Of a stretch of 64,000 nt of DNA, positions 32,490-45,387 are shown piece by piece. The translations under genes and the position numbers were made by a program. The DNA is taken from the NCBI RefSeq assembly GCF_019393635.1, contig NC_057861.1, positions 379,157,315 through 379,221,314 of the forward strand, read 5' to 3'. The DNA comes from Dromiciops gliroides. Taxonomy: Eukaryota > Chordata > Mammalia > Microbiotheria > Microbiotheriidae. The notes under the pieces are model-generated. The model searched no databases. It was not told where the DNA came from and worked only from the letters and a program-made list of their open reading frames with translations. Each line of letters starts with the position of its first letter. Position 1 is the first letter of the stretch.

Positions 32490-34375
32490 CTTGTTGACTA
32501 ATTCTGGATTTCAAGAAAGGGATTTTCTTTATGTAGGTTAGTGATGTATTCACTGCTGGGTTTTTTGTTTGTTTTTGTTTTTCATTCTCTGCTCAAGTTC
32601 AACTGTACAACACTTAGAAGAAATCTATAGAGAAGTTGAAAGTTGATCATTTAAGAGGTTTGAATTATGAGATGTAAATACATTAGTTGCCTTGTGGTTG
32701 TATTGTCCTAACTTTTTTCCATTTTATATCCTTTAAAAAACAGATTTAATAGAAGTTACATGCATTTTTTTTCTTATCAATAATTATAAAAAAGCCAGGT
32801 CACATGATCAACAGATTCCATACCTGGACAGATCTCCCAAGTTTTGCTGAGAGAGAGAGAGAGAGAACCAGAAGTAGAGGAGTTAGTTATGAATCTGAAG
32901 GGTAAGAAAGCAAGAAGCAGAACAGTCTAACAGCTTTACAATTAAGTGGAAAATGCTAATCCTTTAAGATTTTTTTACAAAGAACTCCACCCTTACCCAT
33001 TGCTCCTATCTCATTGCTTTGAAGCAAGATTCATATTAACTTGACCCAATGTTGTAAAAAAAAGGTTCAATTGATCTTTCATCTGCCTGAGGTGATCCCT
33101 ACATTAGAAAACTACAAAGATACACAGGAAATTTATGAAACATCTAATCCATTATCCTCCAGCTGTGCAAAAAATGGCAGACACTGATTCAGTCCAGTTA
33201 GATCCTTAGAGGAACTGACGAAGACCAGTGTTTGTGGCTGCCTAGAGTGAAGAAAAGGGCCCTGAAATCAGTTGTGGCTGCTCCTGTTCTCCCAGAAACT
33301 ACTTAAGACAAAAACTGAAACCTTCAAAAAATAAATTCTCCACCTAAGGAGAGAGCTGAAAAGTCAGAAGATAGAAGATAAAACTGCAGATATTTCAAAA
33401 GGAAAATCAGTCAATTAAAATCTAGAACACAAGCAGATAAATCAACATAGGAAAAACTAAAATTAGAAAGAAGGATAAATTTCAATCTGAAATATTACAA
33501 CCTCTAAATGTTACATGACAAAAGAAATGGAATCAATGCCTGGCAAAGCACAGGAGCCTCTGGAAACCCAAGATAACATGGAACAATAACAAGATGAAAC
33601 AGAATGGCTTAAAAGAGAAAATAAAAGAAATTATATTACAAATGCCAAAATTTATGGCCTGCAAAACAAAAATATAGTTAGAATGGGGAAAAAAACCCCA
33701 ACAAACAAACATAAATTCATGATGGTTTCTCCAAAGAAGAAAAACATATGGTATAATAGATTCACAATAATGGTGTATTAATTGAAAGTAAACCTGAAAG
33801 AAAAGAAACAAAAGACAATATTACAAAAAAAAATGTTCTCTGAAGCAAAAATCATTTGAGAGAGAGTATATAGAAATACTTTAAAGAAATTTAGGTTTCT
33901 TAGAAGAAAAAGACACACACACACACCCATCAACATATTAATACATGGAATAATATGAGAAAATTTACAAGAATTTCTGGTTGTGGAATGCAAATCAAAT
34001 CAACCACTACATGACTTCTCTGTGGACAATAGGAGGTGGGGAGGAGAAGAGATAAGTGTTTAAACTTCAACACAGAATATTTAAATAAAAAAACTCTATA
34101 GGAATGTATTCCTCCTGACTGCTTGGAGAATTTTCTTGTCTGCCATTAAAGAAGAAATGAAATTCAAATAATATCAGACTTGCGTATCCATTAGAAAACA
34201 CAGAATATATTGAAATGATATATACTAAAAGACAAGGGAACTCAGATGCAGTTTAAGAAACACCATGAAAATCTGAGTTTAATTGGCAATAAAAAGAGGG
34301 ACAGTGAATAAAAGAGGTATTTGAGGCATTTATAAAGATTTTTAAAAAATCATTAGCAATTATTCAACTTTTAAA
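32490..34375. other. Gene-free stretch, A-rich, possibly a decayed retroelement
   Basis: 33330-34330 is A-rich and resembles a worn L1/HAL1 ORF1-type sequence, but no specific motif could be fixed. A (GA)n run is near 32851 and (CA)n near 33913. No gene was seen. Confidence 0.35.
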
Positions 34376-34379
34376 AATA

Positions 34380-34785
34380 AAAGTATAAGAAGCCTGGACT
34401 GGGGGTAGAGGCTAGGTTATAAAGGCCCTTGAATGTCAAAATGAGAATTTTGTATTTTCTCCTGGATCAAATGGTAAACCATTGGAGTTTAGTGTGTGGA
34501 GGGTGGGGGTATAGATGTGTATGTTGCAAGGGTGTGGGGGAGGGGAGGAGGGGGACATGATAACATGATAATACTTATTTTTTAGGAAAATCACTTCAGT
34601 GTTTAAATAAAAAAAATGACATGGGGAGAGACAAGGTAGGGACACCCACCATCAGGCTATCTCATTAATCTAGGTGAGAGGTAATGAGGGCCATGCTAGA
34701 GTATAGACAATATCAGAGGAAAGAATGACATATATTTGAGAGTTGTATCAAAGGTGAAATTGTCAATGCTCATACAAAAGCTGAC
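34380..34785 (+). mobile_element. Ancient interspersed repeat, class not assigned
   Basis: 'aaggcccttgaatgtcaaaa' and 'aatctaggtgagaggtaatg' place this in the same old family as 24615-25400. Contains a G-rich interruption near 34498-34555. Confidence 0.45.
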
Positions 34786-34802
34786 AATTTCTGGGTGATA
34801 TG

Positions 34803-37085
34803 ACTAGAAGAGGTTATCCCCCAGGAGTCTAAGGATGCTGCCATTGTCCATCTCTATAATAGAAAGGGGAATAGGTTGTTCTGTGACAATCACAGTGGGT
34901 TCCCATAGTTATTGATGACAAGATTCTTGCCAGAGTCCTCTTTAAGAGACTGATCTTTCACTTGGGAAACGATCATCTTCCTGAGAGACAGCGTGACTTC
35001 AAAAAGAGCAGAGGAATGGTCAATATGGTGTTTGCTGATCAACAATTCTCAGAGAAGAGCAGAAATCTGTACAAAATAATCATCAATCTTGCCAAGGCCT
35101 TTGATACTGTCAGTTGTGAGAGCTTATGGACAAATATGGCAAAATATGGTTTGCTGAAGAACTTTTTCAGTATTAGTCACTAGGTTTGTGACTACACAAT
35201 TGCATGGTTTCTGGATAACGGACAATACTCTCACATTTCTCCAGTCATGAATAGTGAAACAGGGCTGTGTGCTTGCTCCCATGCTTTAGCATGATGTCTG
35301 ATGTTGTTGGAAACCTTCAAGGAGAAAAACAGCACCAAGGTCATCTACTACACTGATGGCAAATTATTTACCTTGAAAAAGCTACAAGCCAAGAATAAAG
35401 TGGAAGGAGAATTGATTTGTGACTTTTTGTTTGCAGATGACTATTGTATCTCAGCCTCAGAAGCTTCACTGAATGAACAAAGTACGGATTGTTTCTTTGA
35501 TGGTTGTGCTAATTTTTGCTTAATAATTAACAACAAGCAAATAGAGCTTCTCCACCAGCAAGCACCACACTGTCCATACATGGAAGCCATCAGTTACAAT
35601 AATGTTATAAAATGCTGTGAATAAGTTCACTTACCTTGGCAGTATACTTTCCAGGAATGTCCACGTAGATGGTAAGGCTAACACATGCATTGATAGAGCT
35701 AGCTCAATGTTTGGGAGACTTGAAAGAAAGTGTTGGAGAGAAGAGGTATTAGACTGCCTACCAAACTAAAGGTTTACAGAGTCATTGTGCTGCCCTTATT
35801 GTTGTACGCCTATGAAACCTGGATGGTATACTAACGCCATGCCAGGAAATTGAATTGTTTTAGGAAGCTTCTGTGTAAGTGAAGATTCTGAAGATCATCT
35901 GTGTGAGTGAGATTTTCCCCATTACTTCTCTACATGATTTGTCATTCCTTATAGATGATAATGAATTAAGACAAGTTGTAAATTCCTGAAATCAATATGT
36001 CTTCTCATATATTAAAGCATCCTCATATACAACTTTGTGGTTAGGGTGGACCAACTGGGATAAAGGCCAGATACCCAAAATAGCTACTCTGAAGTTGCTA
36101 TGGACAAATTAGAACTGGTAAAATAAGATGCAAAACAACATCCTGATCAAGGCATCTAAAACCCATTAAACGGCCTAAAAGTAGCACAAATGGGGGATAG
36201 TTTGCCACAGATATCCCCTTCCAAAAGCATTGGGGACTTTTCTACTTCCACTATGTGAGATGACATTACAATTCTGTATGCTTTGAGTTATTTTACTCGG
36301 CAATGATGATATTGAGGACCAATAGATTAAAGGACATGGCCTTATATTTGCTTATTGAAGACATATCTAAGTGCATTCATTATGCATTAATCTTCAGAAC
36401 TACATGGGTATAAATATCACTCCTTCCTGAGACTTGAGGTCTTTGGGTCCTAGACCTGAGACTGGCTTTATTGTGAGACAGGATCCCTCTCTCAAATCTA
36501 TTTTCTTTGGCTAGGAGACATTGGCTTTTTCTTCATCTAATACTCTGACTAGGAAATTTTAGCAAAACCTGGCAAGATAAGGTACTTAACACTGAGGTCC
36601 TTTCTTGAACTGAAATGCCAAACAGTCAAATTCTACTGCAGAGAGCACAACTGATGGGCTGGCTATATTGTTTGAATGCCCAAATAAGTTTGCCTAAAAG
36701 ACTATTTTGTGGAGAACTCGTACAAAGCAAACACTCACATGGAAGTCAGAAGAAGTGATTCAAGCACATTCTCGATGTCTCTCTAAAATACCTTTGAATT
36801 GCTTGTGAGACACTGGTTCAACACCATCCAGTATGGTGTAGCTGCATCAAAGAAGGCATTTTAATATATAAACAAAACAAAATTGCATTGTCAAAAGAAA
36901 CACAAAATGCACAAATTTAGACATTTCTACTCCAAATTGTTCACATGGACTATTTGTGCCCAACCTGTAGTAAGGCCTTCTGAGTTCCTGTTGGTCTGAT
37001 CTGCAACAGTCAGACACATTGTACTATGACCTCAGTATTGTGCCGTAATTTTGGTTCTCTTTGAAAATGAAGGACAACCAATCTT
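34803..37085 (+). mobile_element. RTE-like non-LTR retrotransposon, split by an LTR
   Basis: Decayed reverse-transcriptase ORF in order: 'FKDATIVH'-like start (about 34830), ARVLFKRLIFHLGNDHLPER (about 34930), IINLAKAFDTVSCESLW (about 35080), then a segment with LICDFLFADD (FADD catalytic motif, near 35415-35445), and TYLGS-like and SMFGRLERK parts after 35620. After the LTR at 35902-36567 it resumes with a 'tggcaagataaggtac' segment and ends near a cysteine-containing 'tgtgcccaacctgtagtaag' stretch (36957). It is recognised as an RTE/BovB-like clade member from memory; the clade is uncertain. Broken by stops and frameshifts. Confidence 0.65.
35902..36567 (+). mobile_element. Solo LTR inside the RTE-like element (same family as LTR E)
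   Basis: Starts TGTGAGTGAGATTTTCCCC like 18605 and shares 'ctttattgtgagacaggatc'-type sequence near its end. Flanks TCTG/CCTG (35898-35901, 36568-36571). Removing it rejoins the host RT element. Confidence 0.75.
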
Positions 37086-37359
37086 ATTCTACTTCACAAA
37101 TATTGAGCTACAATACTTTGTTGCAACTCTAGCAGCTTGGAAGTTAGTTAGCCTTAACTGTTTTGATTTATAGAGACCACGATACTGTCTCCTGTTGTAC
37201 TTCTTTTGTCAGTAATAAAAAGACCTTATGTCTCTACAACCTGCTTTTTTCTAGGCATTCTCTTCAAGTAAACCCTCCCTCTAATTCTTTTTCTAATTCT
37301 TTTACCTGAAACTGTTCTCTCTAGTCATGATCAACTTGTCTGTATATAGATGAAGTGCT

Positions 37360-37520
37360 TTTTTTTTCCTTTTCCTTTTTTTTTTTCAGGGCAGTGAGGG
37401 TTAAGTGACTTGCCCAGGGTCACATATCTAGTAAGTCTCAAGTGTCTGAGGCTGGATTTGAACTCGGATCCTCCTGAATCCAGGGCCAGTGCTTTATCCA
37501 CTGTACCACCTAGCTGTCCC
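37360..37520 (-). mobile_element. WSINE-type SINE, antisense
   Basis: Full antisense copy with a T/C-rich tail and atgaagtgct / atgaagtact flanks. Confidence 0.85.
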
Positions 37521-38140
37521 CAAATGAAGTACTCTTAATCAGTATGTCTATATATGCTGTGGATGTGCTTAAAGAAAACAAATACCAAAACAAGAAAATC
37601 ATTCCATTGACTAAGACTGGACAATCTAAGAAGTGAAATTCTTTATCAATTTTACTTTGTGTGTGACTTTCCAGTAACAATAATAGTAAAATGTTTGTTA
37701 TGGCCTATATATGATTCATTGGAAAAAAAAAAACAGGTGTAAACAGGAGAAGAGGTTTAAAAAAATCAGAGAAATCATATTTACCCTTGTACATAAGGCA
37801 ATTAAAAACGAAAGGGCAAATCAACTGAGTGGTTAGTAGCTACTATGTTACTTATTTTTCTAGATTTAAGAGAGAGGTAAATATGGCCTTTCTAGAGGAA
37901 AGACTTTTGTATCCACTTTTCTTTCTAGCTATTATTAAAGGTATTTTTATAGCCTTATGAATTTAAGTAAAACAGGGCATGGTTACAGGGCTCCATGTAT
38001 CAATTCTTTGATTTGAATCCTCTGCCAAGGGAAACTACACATTTATCACTTATTCATGGATTCTCATGTCTCTAATATCAGAAAAATATGACAAAAATAA
38101 ACATAGTATTATTTTTGGCAATAGAACGTATGAGTTGAAA
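37521..38140. other. Unassigned DNA
   Basis: No gene or named repeat was recognised. Confidence 0.4.
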
Positions 38141-38944
38141 GGGGGCTGGGAGGTAGAGGTAAGATGGCAGATAAAAGGCAGTGACCAATATGAGCTTTCC
38201 CCCAAACTCAAAATACCTTTAAATTACACAAACTTGCTCCTGGACCAGAAGAACCCACATGTGGATGGGGTAAGGTAACTTTCTAGCCAAAGACAACTTA
38301 GAAGGTTGGAAAGAAAAGCATATCACACCTATTTGAGAATAGAGTGCAATTGATCTCAGGCCCAGCCAGCATAGGCTGGGCCTCAGGAAACCAAGACTTG
38401 GCCTTGGGAGCTGCTCAGTCAGAAATGGCAGAAGTAACTTCCAAAGTTCTCAGCCCAAAGATGGTAAGGGGATAAAACAACTGGTCAGAAGGAGACTACA
38501 GAGTTCTCTTTGCTAGCACTGAGGCAGGACTTTTGCTTTGCCCATGATTGGATCTGGGTCATAGTCCTAGGTGGGAGTCCCAGGGCAAGGAGAAGCAGTA
38601 GTAGCACACTAGAGCTTGTGGTCACAGTGAAGCAGGGACTTTCCTCACAGTTCTGGGGCAGAAAAGAGTGGTTGTGGTTGCTCATAGATTAGAGCACAGT
38701 CCAGAAGGATAATAAACACATCTCTCATTGGATCATACCTTCTTGGAAGAACTGAAAACTTACAGGTACATAGAAGTATCTCTGAAAACTTCAGCACAAA
38801 AACCTTGAAGCTTGGGACAGTGTGCCCTCCACTCTGAAATCAGAGCCCCAATTTAGCAAACAGTTAAAAGTCAAGAAATAGGCTGGGGAAATTAGCAAAT
38901 AGGAAAAAAACCACAATTCTTACCATAGAAAGTTACTATGGTGA

Positions 38945-39936
38945 CAATATAGATCAAAACAGAGTTAGAAGATAAAAAAGTCAAAGTCCCTACATCCAAA
39001 GCCTCCAAGAAAAATATGAATTGGTGTCATGCTGTGGAAAAGCTCAAAAATGTTTTTTGAAAATCAAGTAAAAGAGGAAAAACTGGGTAAAGAAGAGATT
39101 CAAGAAAATCATGGAAAAAGCATCAAAAGCTTGGAAAAAGAGACAGACAAAAATACTGAAGAAAGTAACACCTTAAAAAAAGACTAGGCAAAATGGTAAA
39201 AAAGAGGGAAAAAGAGGCACAAATTCACTGAAGAAAAAAAAACTCCCTGAAAAGTAGAATTGGTTGAGGTAAAAAACTCACTGAAGAAAATAATGCCTTA
39301 AAATTTTGAATTGAGCAAATGAATGGAAGCTAATGACTCAATTACAAAACAAGGAATAATAAAACAAAGCCAAAAGAATCACAAAATACAAGACAATGTG
39401 AAATTTTTCATTGAAAAAACAACTGGCTTGGAAAATAGACCCAGGAGAGATAATTTAAGAATTATTGGGCTACCTGAAATTCATGATTAAAGAAAAAAGA
39501 AGCCTAGACATCATCATCCATCAAGAAATTATCAAGGAAAACTTGTGGTATTGTAGAACCAGAGGGTAAAATATAAATTCAAAAGATCCACTGATCATCT
39601 CCTGAAAGAAATCCAAAAATGAAAACTACAGGAATATTATAGTCCAATTCCAGAGTTTCCAACTCTAGGAGAAAATATTGTAAATAGAAAGAAAGAAACC
39701 AAGACTATGGTCAGAATACTAGAATTTAACAGCTCCTACCTTAAAGGATAGGAAGGCTTGGAATGTGATATTCTGGAGGGCAATGGAGCTAGAATTACAA
39801 ACAAGAATCACCAATCTAGTAAAATTTAATATAATCCTTCAGGGAAAAAAATGGGCATTCAGTGAAAGTGAGGATGTTCAGGAATTCTTGATGAAAAGAC
39901 CAAAGCTGAATAGAAAACTTGACTTTCAAATATAAG
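38945..39936 (+). pseudogene. L1 ORF1 remnant
   Basis: Aligns by eye with ORF1 at 3487: 'tccaagaaaaatatgaattg' near 39005, 'ggagagataatttaagaatt' near 39444, and the C-terminal end 'aaaacttgactttcaaatat' near 39915. Frames are interrupted many times. Confidence 0.7.
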
Positions 39937-40869
39937 ACTCACAAGAAGCACAAAGAAGTAAACAGAAAAAGGAAATCATAAGGCATTTTTAATAAGGTTA
40001 AACTTTTACATTAGGGCAATTAGAAGGGGTATATATTGACAGAGGGCATAGTGATGAGTTGCATATGAAGAGATGGCATCTAAAATTAAATTAAGGAGTG
40101 AAAGTAATGCACTGGAAGAAAGGGAAAGGGAGAGGTAAAATGGGGTAAATTATCTTACATACAAGAGGCAAGAAAAAACTTTTACATTGGAGGGGAAGGT
40201 AGAGATGAGGGAAAGTTAGTGAACTTTACTCTCATTCAAATTAACTCAAAGAGGGAATAGTATTCTTAATTGGGTATAGAAATCTATTTTATTCTGGAGC
40301 AAAGTAGAAGGGGAAGAGGATGAGAGAAGGGAAGGGTGCTAAAAGTAGGGAGTACAGTTTGGGGAGGGATAGTCAGAAACAAAGTACTTTTGAAAAGGGG
40401 CAGAGTGAAAAGAGAATAGAATAAATGGGGGAAATAGGATGGAAGGAAATAGATAGCAATCATAAATGGGGAAAAAATGAAGCACAGGTATCTCTGATAA
40501 AGGCCTCATTTCTCAAACATGTAGAGAACTGACTCAAATCTATAAAAATTAAGAGCTATTCCCCAAATGATAAATTATCAATATATGAACATTTTCAGAT
40601 GAAGTAATCAAAGCTATATATAGCCATATGAAAAGAAAAAAATGTTCTAACTCACTATTGATTAGGATAGAAGAGGAAAATAATAAATATTGTAATGGAT
40701 GTGAGTGGAAAAAAAATGAGACACCAATATACTTTTGGTGGAATTGTGAACTGATTGAACCATTCTGTAATTTGGGACTATGCCCAAAGGGCTATAAAAC
40801 CATGCATACCCTTTGACCTCACAATACCACTATTAGGGCTATAACCAAAAAGAGATTTAAAAAAAAGGA

Positions 40870-40950
40870 AAAGGACCTATGTGTATGTGCATATATGTAT
40901 ATGTATATATACACATATGTGTATGTATGTATATATGTATATATACACAT

Positions 40951-40980
<30 letters not shown>
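40870..40980 (+). repeat. (TATG/TA)n microsatellite in the L1 3' region
   Basis: Alternating TATG, TATA and ACAT units ending in a (TA)n run. It lies where other marsupial L1s have the tail of the 'ggacctatatgtac' phrase. Confidence 0.75.
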
Positions 40981-40982
<2 letters not shown>

Positions 40983-41563
40983 GCCCTTTTCTGGTTGTAA
41001 AGAATTAGAAATTGAGGAGATGTCCTTCAGTTGGGAAATGGCTGAACAAATTGGCATGTGAATATGATGGAATACTTTTGTGCTATAAGAAATGACTAGG
41101 AGGATACTCTCAGAAAAAAAACAACCTGTAAATACTTATGTGAGCTGAAGCAAAGTCAAATGCACTGTGTACACAGTGACAGCAATATTGTAAGATGATC
41201 AGCTATGAATGACTTAGTTTTTTTCATCAATACAATGATCCAAGAAAACTCTGAAAGACATGATCAAAAATGTTATCCATCCCCAGGGAAAGAACCGAAA
41301 GTGTTCGAATACAGATTGAAGTATACATTAAAAAAGATTATTTTTTCTTAAGAGTTTTTTTTTTGTTTTCTTTCACAATATAAGTAACATGGAAATGTTT
41401 TCCATGACTATACATGTATAATCTATATCAAATTGCTTTTCTGCTCTACGGAGATGGGCATCAGAAGGGAGAAATTTTGGAACTCAAAGTTTAAAAATGA
41501 ATCTTGCAAATTCTTTTATATGAAATTGGGGAGAAATAAACTACTGAATAAATAGGAAAAAAA

Positions 41564-42420
41564 CTGAATCTGCCATGGTATAAATATAACCCAATAATCA
41601 TCTTGAAACCATATACGTATAACTTTCCAGATTTTAACTTGTTAAATAGTTTCTCTAAGATAACCTTGAGGAGAAGGTTTATTTGTATAAGTAGGAGTTC
41701 TTCAGTAAGAATTTTGTATGCCTATGATACAGGTCCATTCAAAAACAGTAACAAAAATTGTTGACTATCAAAACTTCACTAATAATATATGTTTTAAAAA
41801 TGTGATAAGATGAATTGATATTGAAAACAATGAATGGTCTATTTTCCTGAAGGACATTAAGCCCAGAGGTGTCAACCTATTTCTTATAGGTCATACAGTT
41901 AGGTATTGGTCTCCTGAATTCCATTCAGTAGTATTTCTGTTATCAGAAATGCTATGGAAATATATTTTTTGAAATAATTTTTAAAAGAATCATCTTTATA
42001 TTTTGTGTCAATTATTTCTGTTATCTATTAGACCAATCTTAAAATTGTGTATTTAATTAAACCTTCTAGTCATGATACATTTAGATTTGAAATTCTTGTA
42101 ATCAGCAACTCTCTAGTTTATACCACAGGTGGAGAAAGAATTCCATATATAAAATGCTTAAGAAGGGCTCCTCTGACTTTTGGTTAAAGACTTCTAGGAA
42201 GGTGAATCCACCAGGTCCAGAGACAGCCAATTCAATGTTTAAACAGATCAAACCATTGGAGAGTTTTTCCTTAAAAAGTTAATACTTCAACACCCACAGC
42301 TCTAATTTTTTTAGAGGTTACATGGTGTTGTGCATATCCATCTATCTCCTCTATTCTTTGATCTTCCTTGTCACCATAGTAAATTTCTAGTCAGAATTTT
42401 TTTCTGTTTTCCCATTTCCT
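41564..42420. other. Gene-free stretch
   Basis: No gene was seen. A weak antisense MIR-like piece may lie at 41870-41945. Confidence 0.35.
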
Positions 42421-42424
42421 CAGC

Positions 42425-43259
42425 TTATTTCTTGACTTTTAACTCATTGTTATAAAGTAGGGCTCTGTTTCCAGGGTGGAGGGCCCACTGTCCAAAGCTT
42501 AAGGCATTCTGTGCAGCTGTTTTCAGAGATACTTCTAGGGAACTTTTAGTTTTTAGTTCTTCCAAGGTGTTATGATCTAAGGAGGGGTGTATTTCTACTC
42601 TTCTGGCATGTACTATGGTCTGTGAGTGACCAAAAACCTGTTTTTTCTGCCCAGGAACTGTGAGGAGGGTTCCCTGCTCCACTGTGGCCTTAAGCTCTTC
42701 TGTGCTAGTGCTCCTCCCCACCCTGGGACTGTCACTCAGGACTGAGACCTGAATCCAAGTATGGCCAAAGCAATGGAGTCCCGCCTCATTGCTAGCAAAG
42801 AGATCCCTTGTAATCTCTTTCTGGTCCAGAAATAGTCACTACAATTGTCCGGCTGTGACCGGGCTGGCTGTGACCGGGCTGGCTGTGACCGGGCTGGCTG
42901 TGACCGGGCTGGCTGTGACCGGGCTGGCTGTGACCGGGCTGGCTGTGACCGGGCTGGCTGTGACCGGGCTGGCTGTGACCGGGCTGGCTGTGACCGGGCT
43001 GGCTGTGACCGGGCTGGCTGTGACCGGGCTGGCTGTGACTGGGCTTGTGCTGCCCACACTGGACTGTATTACACTCTCACCTTGGTGCTACAGACTTTTC
43101 CTGCCAACCTTATAAATTGCCTTTAACTGGCAGATTATTTCACCCTGTCTTTTTGTGGGTTCTACTGCTTCCAAGGACTGTCTTATGGCATTTGGGAGGG
43201 ATCTTGGGGAGAGCTCGGGCAAGTCAATGCCTTTCCTCCACCATCTTGGCTCTGCCTCC
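42425..43259 (-). mobile_element. Lone L1 5' UTR, antisense, with minisatellite
   Basis: Ends at the complement of the L1 start ('accatcttggctctgcctcc', 43240-43259). The rest (for example 'attatttcaccctgtctttt', 'tggccttaagctcttctgtg') parallels the 5' UTR at 58240-58712. No ORF1 follows on the left, which is odd because L1 loss usually removes the 5' end. Contains the 15-bp array at 42851-43045. Confidence 0.7.
42851..43045 (+). repeat. 15-bp minisatellite (13 units)
   Basis: Unit ggctgtgaccgggct. Twelve units are identical and the last differs by one C-to-T. It is 73% GC in an otherwise AT-rich region. Because 15 is a multiple of three, every frame stays open on both strands, giving false peptides such as repeated VTGLA or CDRAG. 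Confidence 0.97.
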
Positions 43260-43589
43260 TCCTCTATTCTTTTTGTTCTTCAATATATTTTTTTAAAATT
43301 TTGCTCTTCAATATTTTGTCTGCTCACCTAGTGGGAAGGAGAAAACTATTGCTAGGGAAGAATTGGTCTGAAATAAACTGGCCTGACCTGAATGAAGAAA
43401 TGAGTTAACTTGGCCCAGTCTCAAGTATTCATTGTACACACACTATTATGTTAGATTCTACAGGTGACATGAAGATGTGTTATCTACTCTTATGGGGATG
43501 AATTGAACAAAGCTGAGGTCTGCATACTTCCAAATTAGACTTGGTACTTTACTGGTACATTATCATTCCTGTGATCCCATTATTGCCTC

Positions 43590-45270
43590 TTTCACCTTTG
43601 TTTCACATATAAAGTGGTCTCACTCCTTAGCAAAGTTAATTCCTTTTCCTGTTCAATTCATACCATTTTAACCTGTCTCCTCCAACAGTTTGTCATCTGT
43701 CATCCCCATTCTATTACTTATTTTTCTCTCTCTCCCTGTCTACTGGCTCATTCCCTACTGACTACAAACATGCCCATGTCTCCCACATACTGGAAATCAA
43801 ACTAAATACTAAAACCCAAAAACAAACTCTCAATTATTTCTTCCATCCCTGTTACCACCTATATCTTTTTGGCTCTTTGTATCTAAATTCCTTTAAAAAG
43901 CCATTTATATTAGGTGCTTCCACTCTCTCCTCTTACTCTTTTTTTAACTTCTTACAATCAGGCTTCCCCACTTATTCCACTGAAATTGTTCTCTCTACAG
44001 TTACTAATAATCTCTTAGAGGCCAAATCTAATAGCTTTCTCTAAGTCTTTATTCTGCTTGAGCTCTCTGCAGCCTTTGACACTAATGATTACCCTCTTCT
44101 TGATACTGTTCTTTTCCCCCACCCCACCCCCCAGGTTTCAAGACACTCCTCTCCTGATTCTCCTCTTATCTCTCACAACTATTTCATCCATCTTCTTTGT
44201 TGGTTACTTATCCAGATCATGCACTCTAACTACAGGTATCCCTCAGGGATTTTCTTAAGCTATCTTCTCTTCACTGGCAGCACTACTTCATGTTGACATC
44301 TAGACACTCTCATGGATTTAATTAGCATCCATACATTGATTCTCAAATTGTTCTTATCCACCCATTCTACTAGAGGAAGTCTTCATATGCTTGGGGTAGA
44401 CATCCCCCTATAGAACACACACACACACACACACACACACGTATATGCATGTGTACATATAATTTATGTAATATATATTATATATTTGTGCATCACACAA
44501 TGCATAAATGTATTTGTGTCCCTTAGCATTATTTAGGAAGTATGTGTTTCCTTCTTTTTAACTGACAGGTTTTGTTTTCACCAGCTGTGTGAATTGTTTG
44601 CACAAATTTTCTCCAATTTCATGCCATCTAATTTATCCCTTATCTGTTGTGATCACCTCTATTCCTTAGTTAAGAATTTTCACTGTTATCTGTGAAATAT
44701 AAATGATCTTTTTCTACCTTTTGATGATGCTGCATCCTCATCAGGCCATTACCTCTGCTTTAACTTCACTTTCCTTCCACTTTCACTGCAAGTGATTAGT
44801 ACAGCATTATAATTCTATCCTGTCCTCAGCTGTTGAATACATTTTTCTATCACCTGTCTCATGCCAAACCTCATTTGTGGATTACTCCCACCATCACTTT
44901 CTCTGCTACAACTGCAAGCTGCTAAGCACAGCTGGAGAAAGTCTCACCACTGTGCTGACTAGGTTCATTACAAATTCATCTTATCCAACTTCTACAAGGC
45001 CCTCACTGTGACAACACAGTCTTTTTTATTCCTGCCTTATACCAAAACACGTATTCCTCCCTCAAGTCTTCCACACTTCTCCCTCCTCAATATTTCTCAG
45101 CTGGGTATCTTACCTTGCATTTACTGAGAAAATTGAAGTGAACATCTTCTGTTATCATCTCAAATGTATAACCTCATTACCTGTTCTTTCCTCTTTCCCC
45201 TCCAGTCTTTGACAAAGAGGTACCCCTTCTCATTTCCAAGGCCAACCATTCTTTATTTGAATTTAAACCT
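43590..45270 (+). mobile_element. LINE-2 ORF2 fragments, sense
   Basis: Clearest at 43980-44280: 'gagctctctgcagcctttga' (ELSAAFDT motif of RT), 'ctcttcttgatactgttctt', and 'ggtatccctcagggattttc' (the G-PQG motif). 44750-45270 resembles a further LINE-2 part. An (AC)n run is at 44408-44441. Broken by many stops. Confidence 0.7.
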
Positions 45271-45387
45271 ATTCCCTGTTGTCTTCATCAAACTACAATG
45301 CCCATATACTTGGTTCTCAAATATTCAGTCTCTAAAAATTTATACCTTCCCTATTCTCTTCAAATATGCATATCTCCACCTTCTTTA

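Larger units (their letters stand above)
38141..41563 (+). mobile_element. Second ORF1-only L1 (HAL1-like), older
   Basis: Begins with an L1 start-like 'gaggtaagatggcagataaa' near 38155. Order: 5' UTR, decayed ORF1 (38945-39936), G/A-rich spacer (40100-40440), a short ORF2 C-terminal piece with 'FWWNCELIEPFCNLG' (about 40735-40780), an AT microsatellite, and the L1 3' UTR ending near 41563. It has no endonuclease or RT, like the element at 2874, but is more mutated and keeps slightly more of the ORF2 end. Target duplication not found. Confidence 0.7.

Noticed and set aside
42851-43045. CRISPR-like array
   Set aside because: Units are directly adjacent with no spacers, in a vertebrate L1 5' UTR.
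42736-43126. Open frames of about 70-108 codons on both strands with perfect 5-residue repeats
   Set aside because: Produced by the 15-bp minisatellite, a multiple of three. Frames are open on both strands at once.
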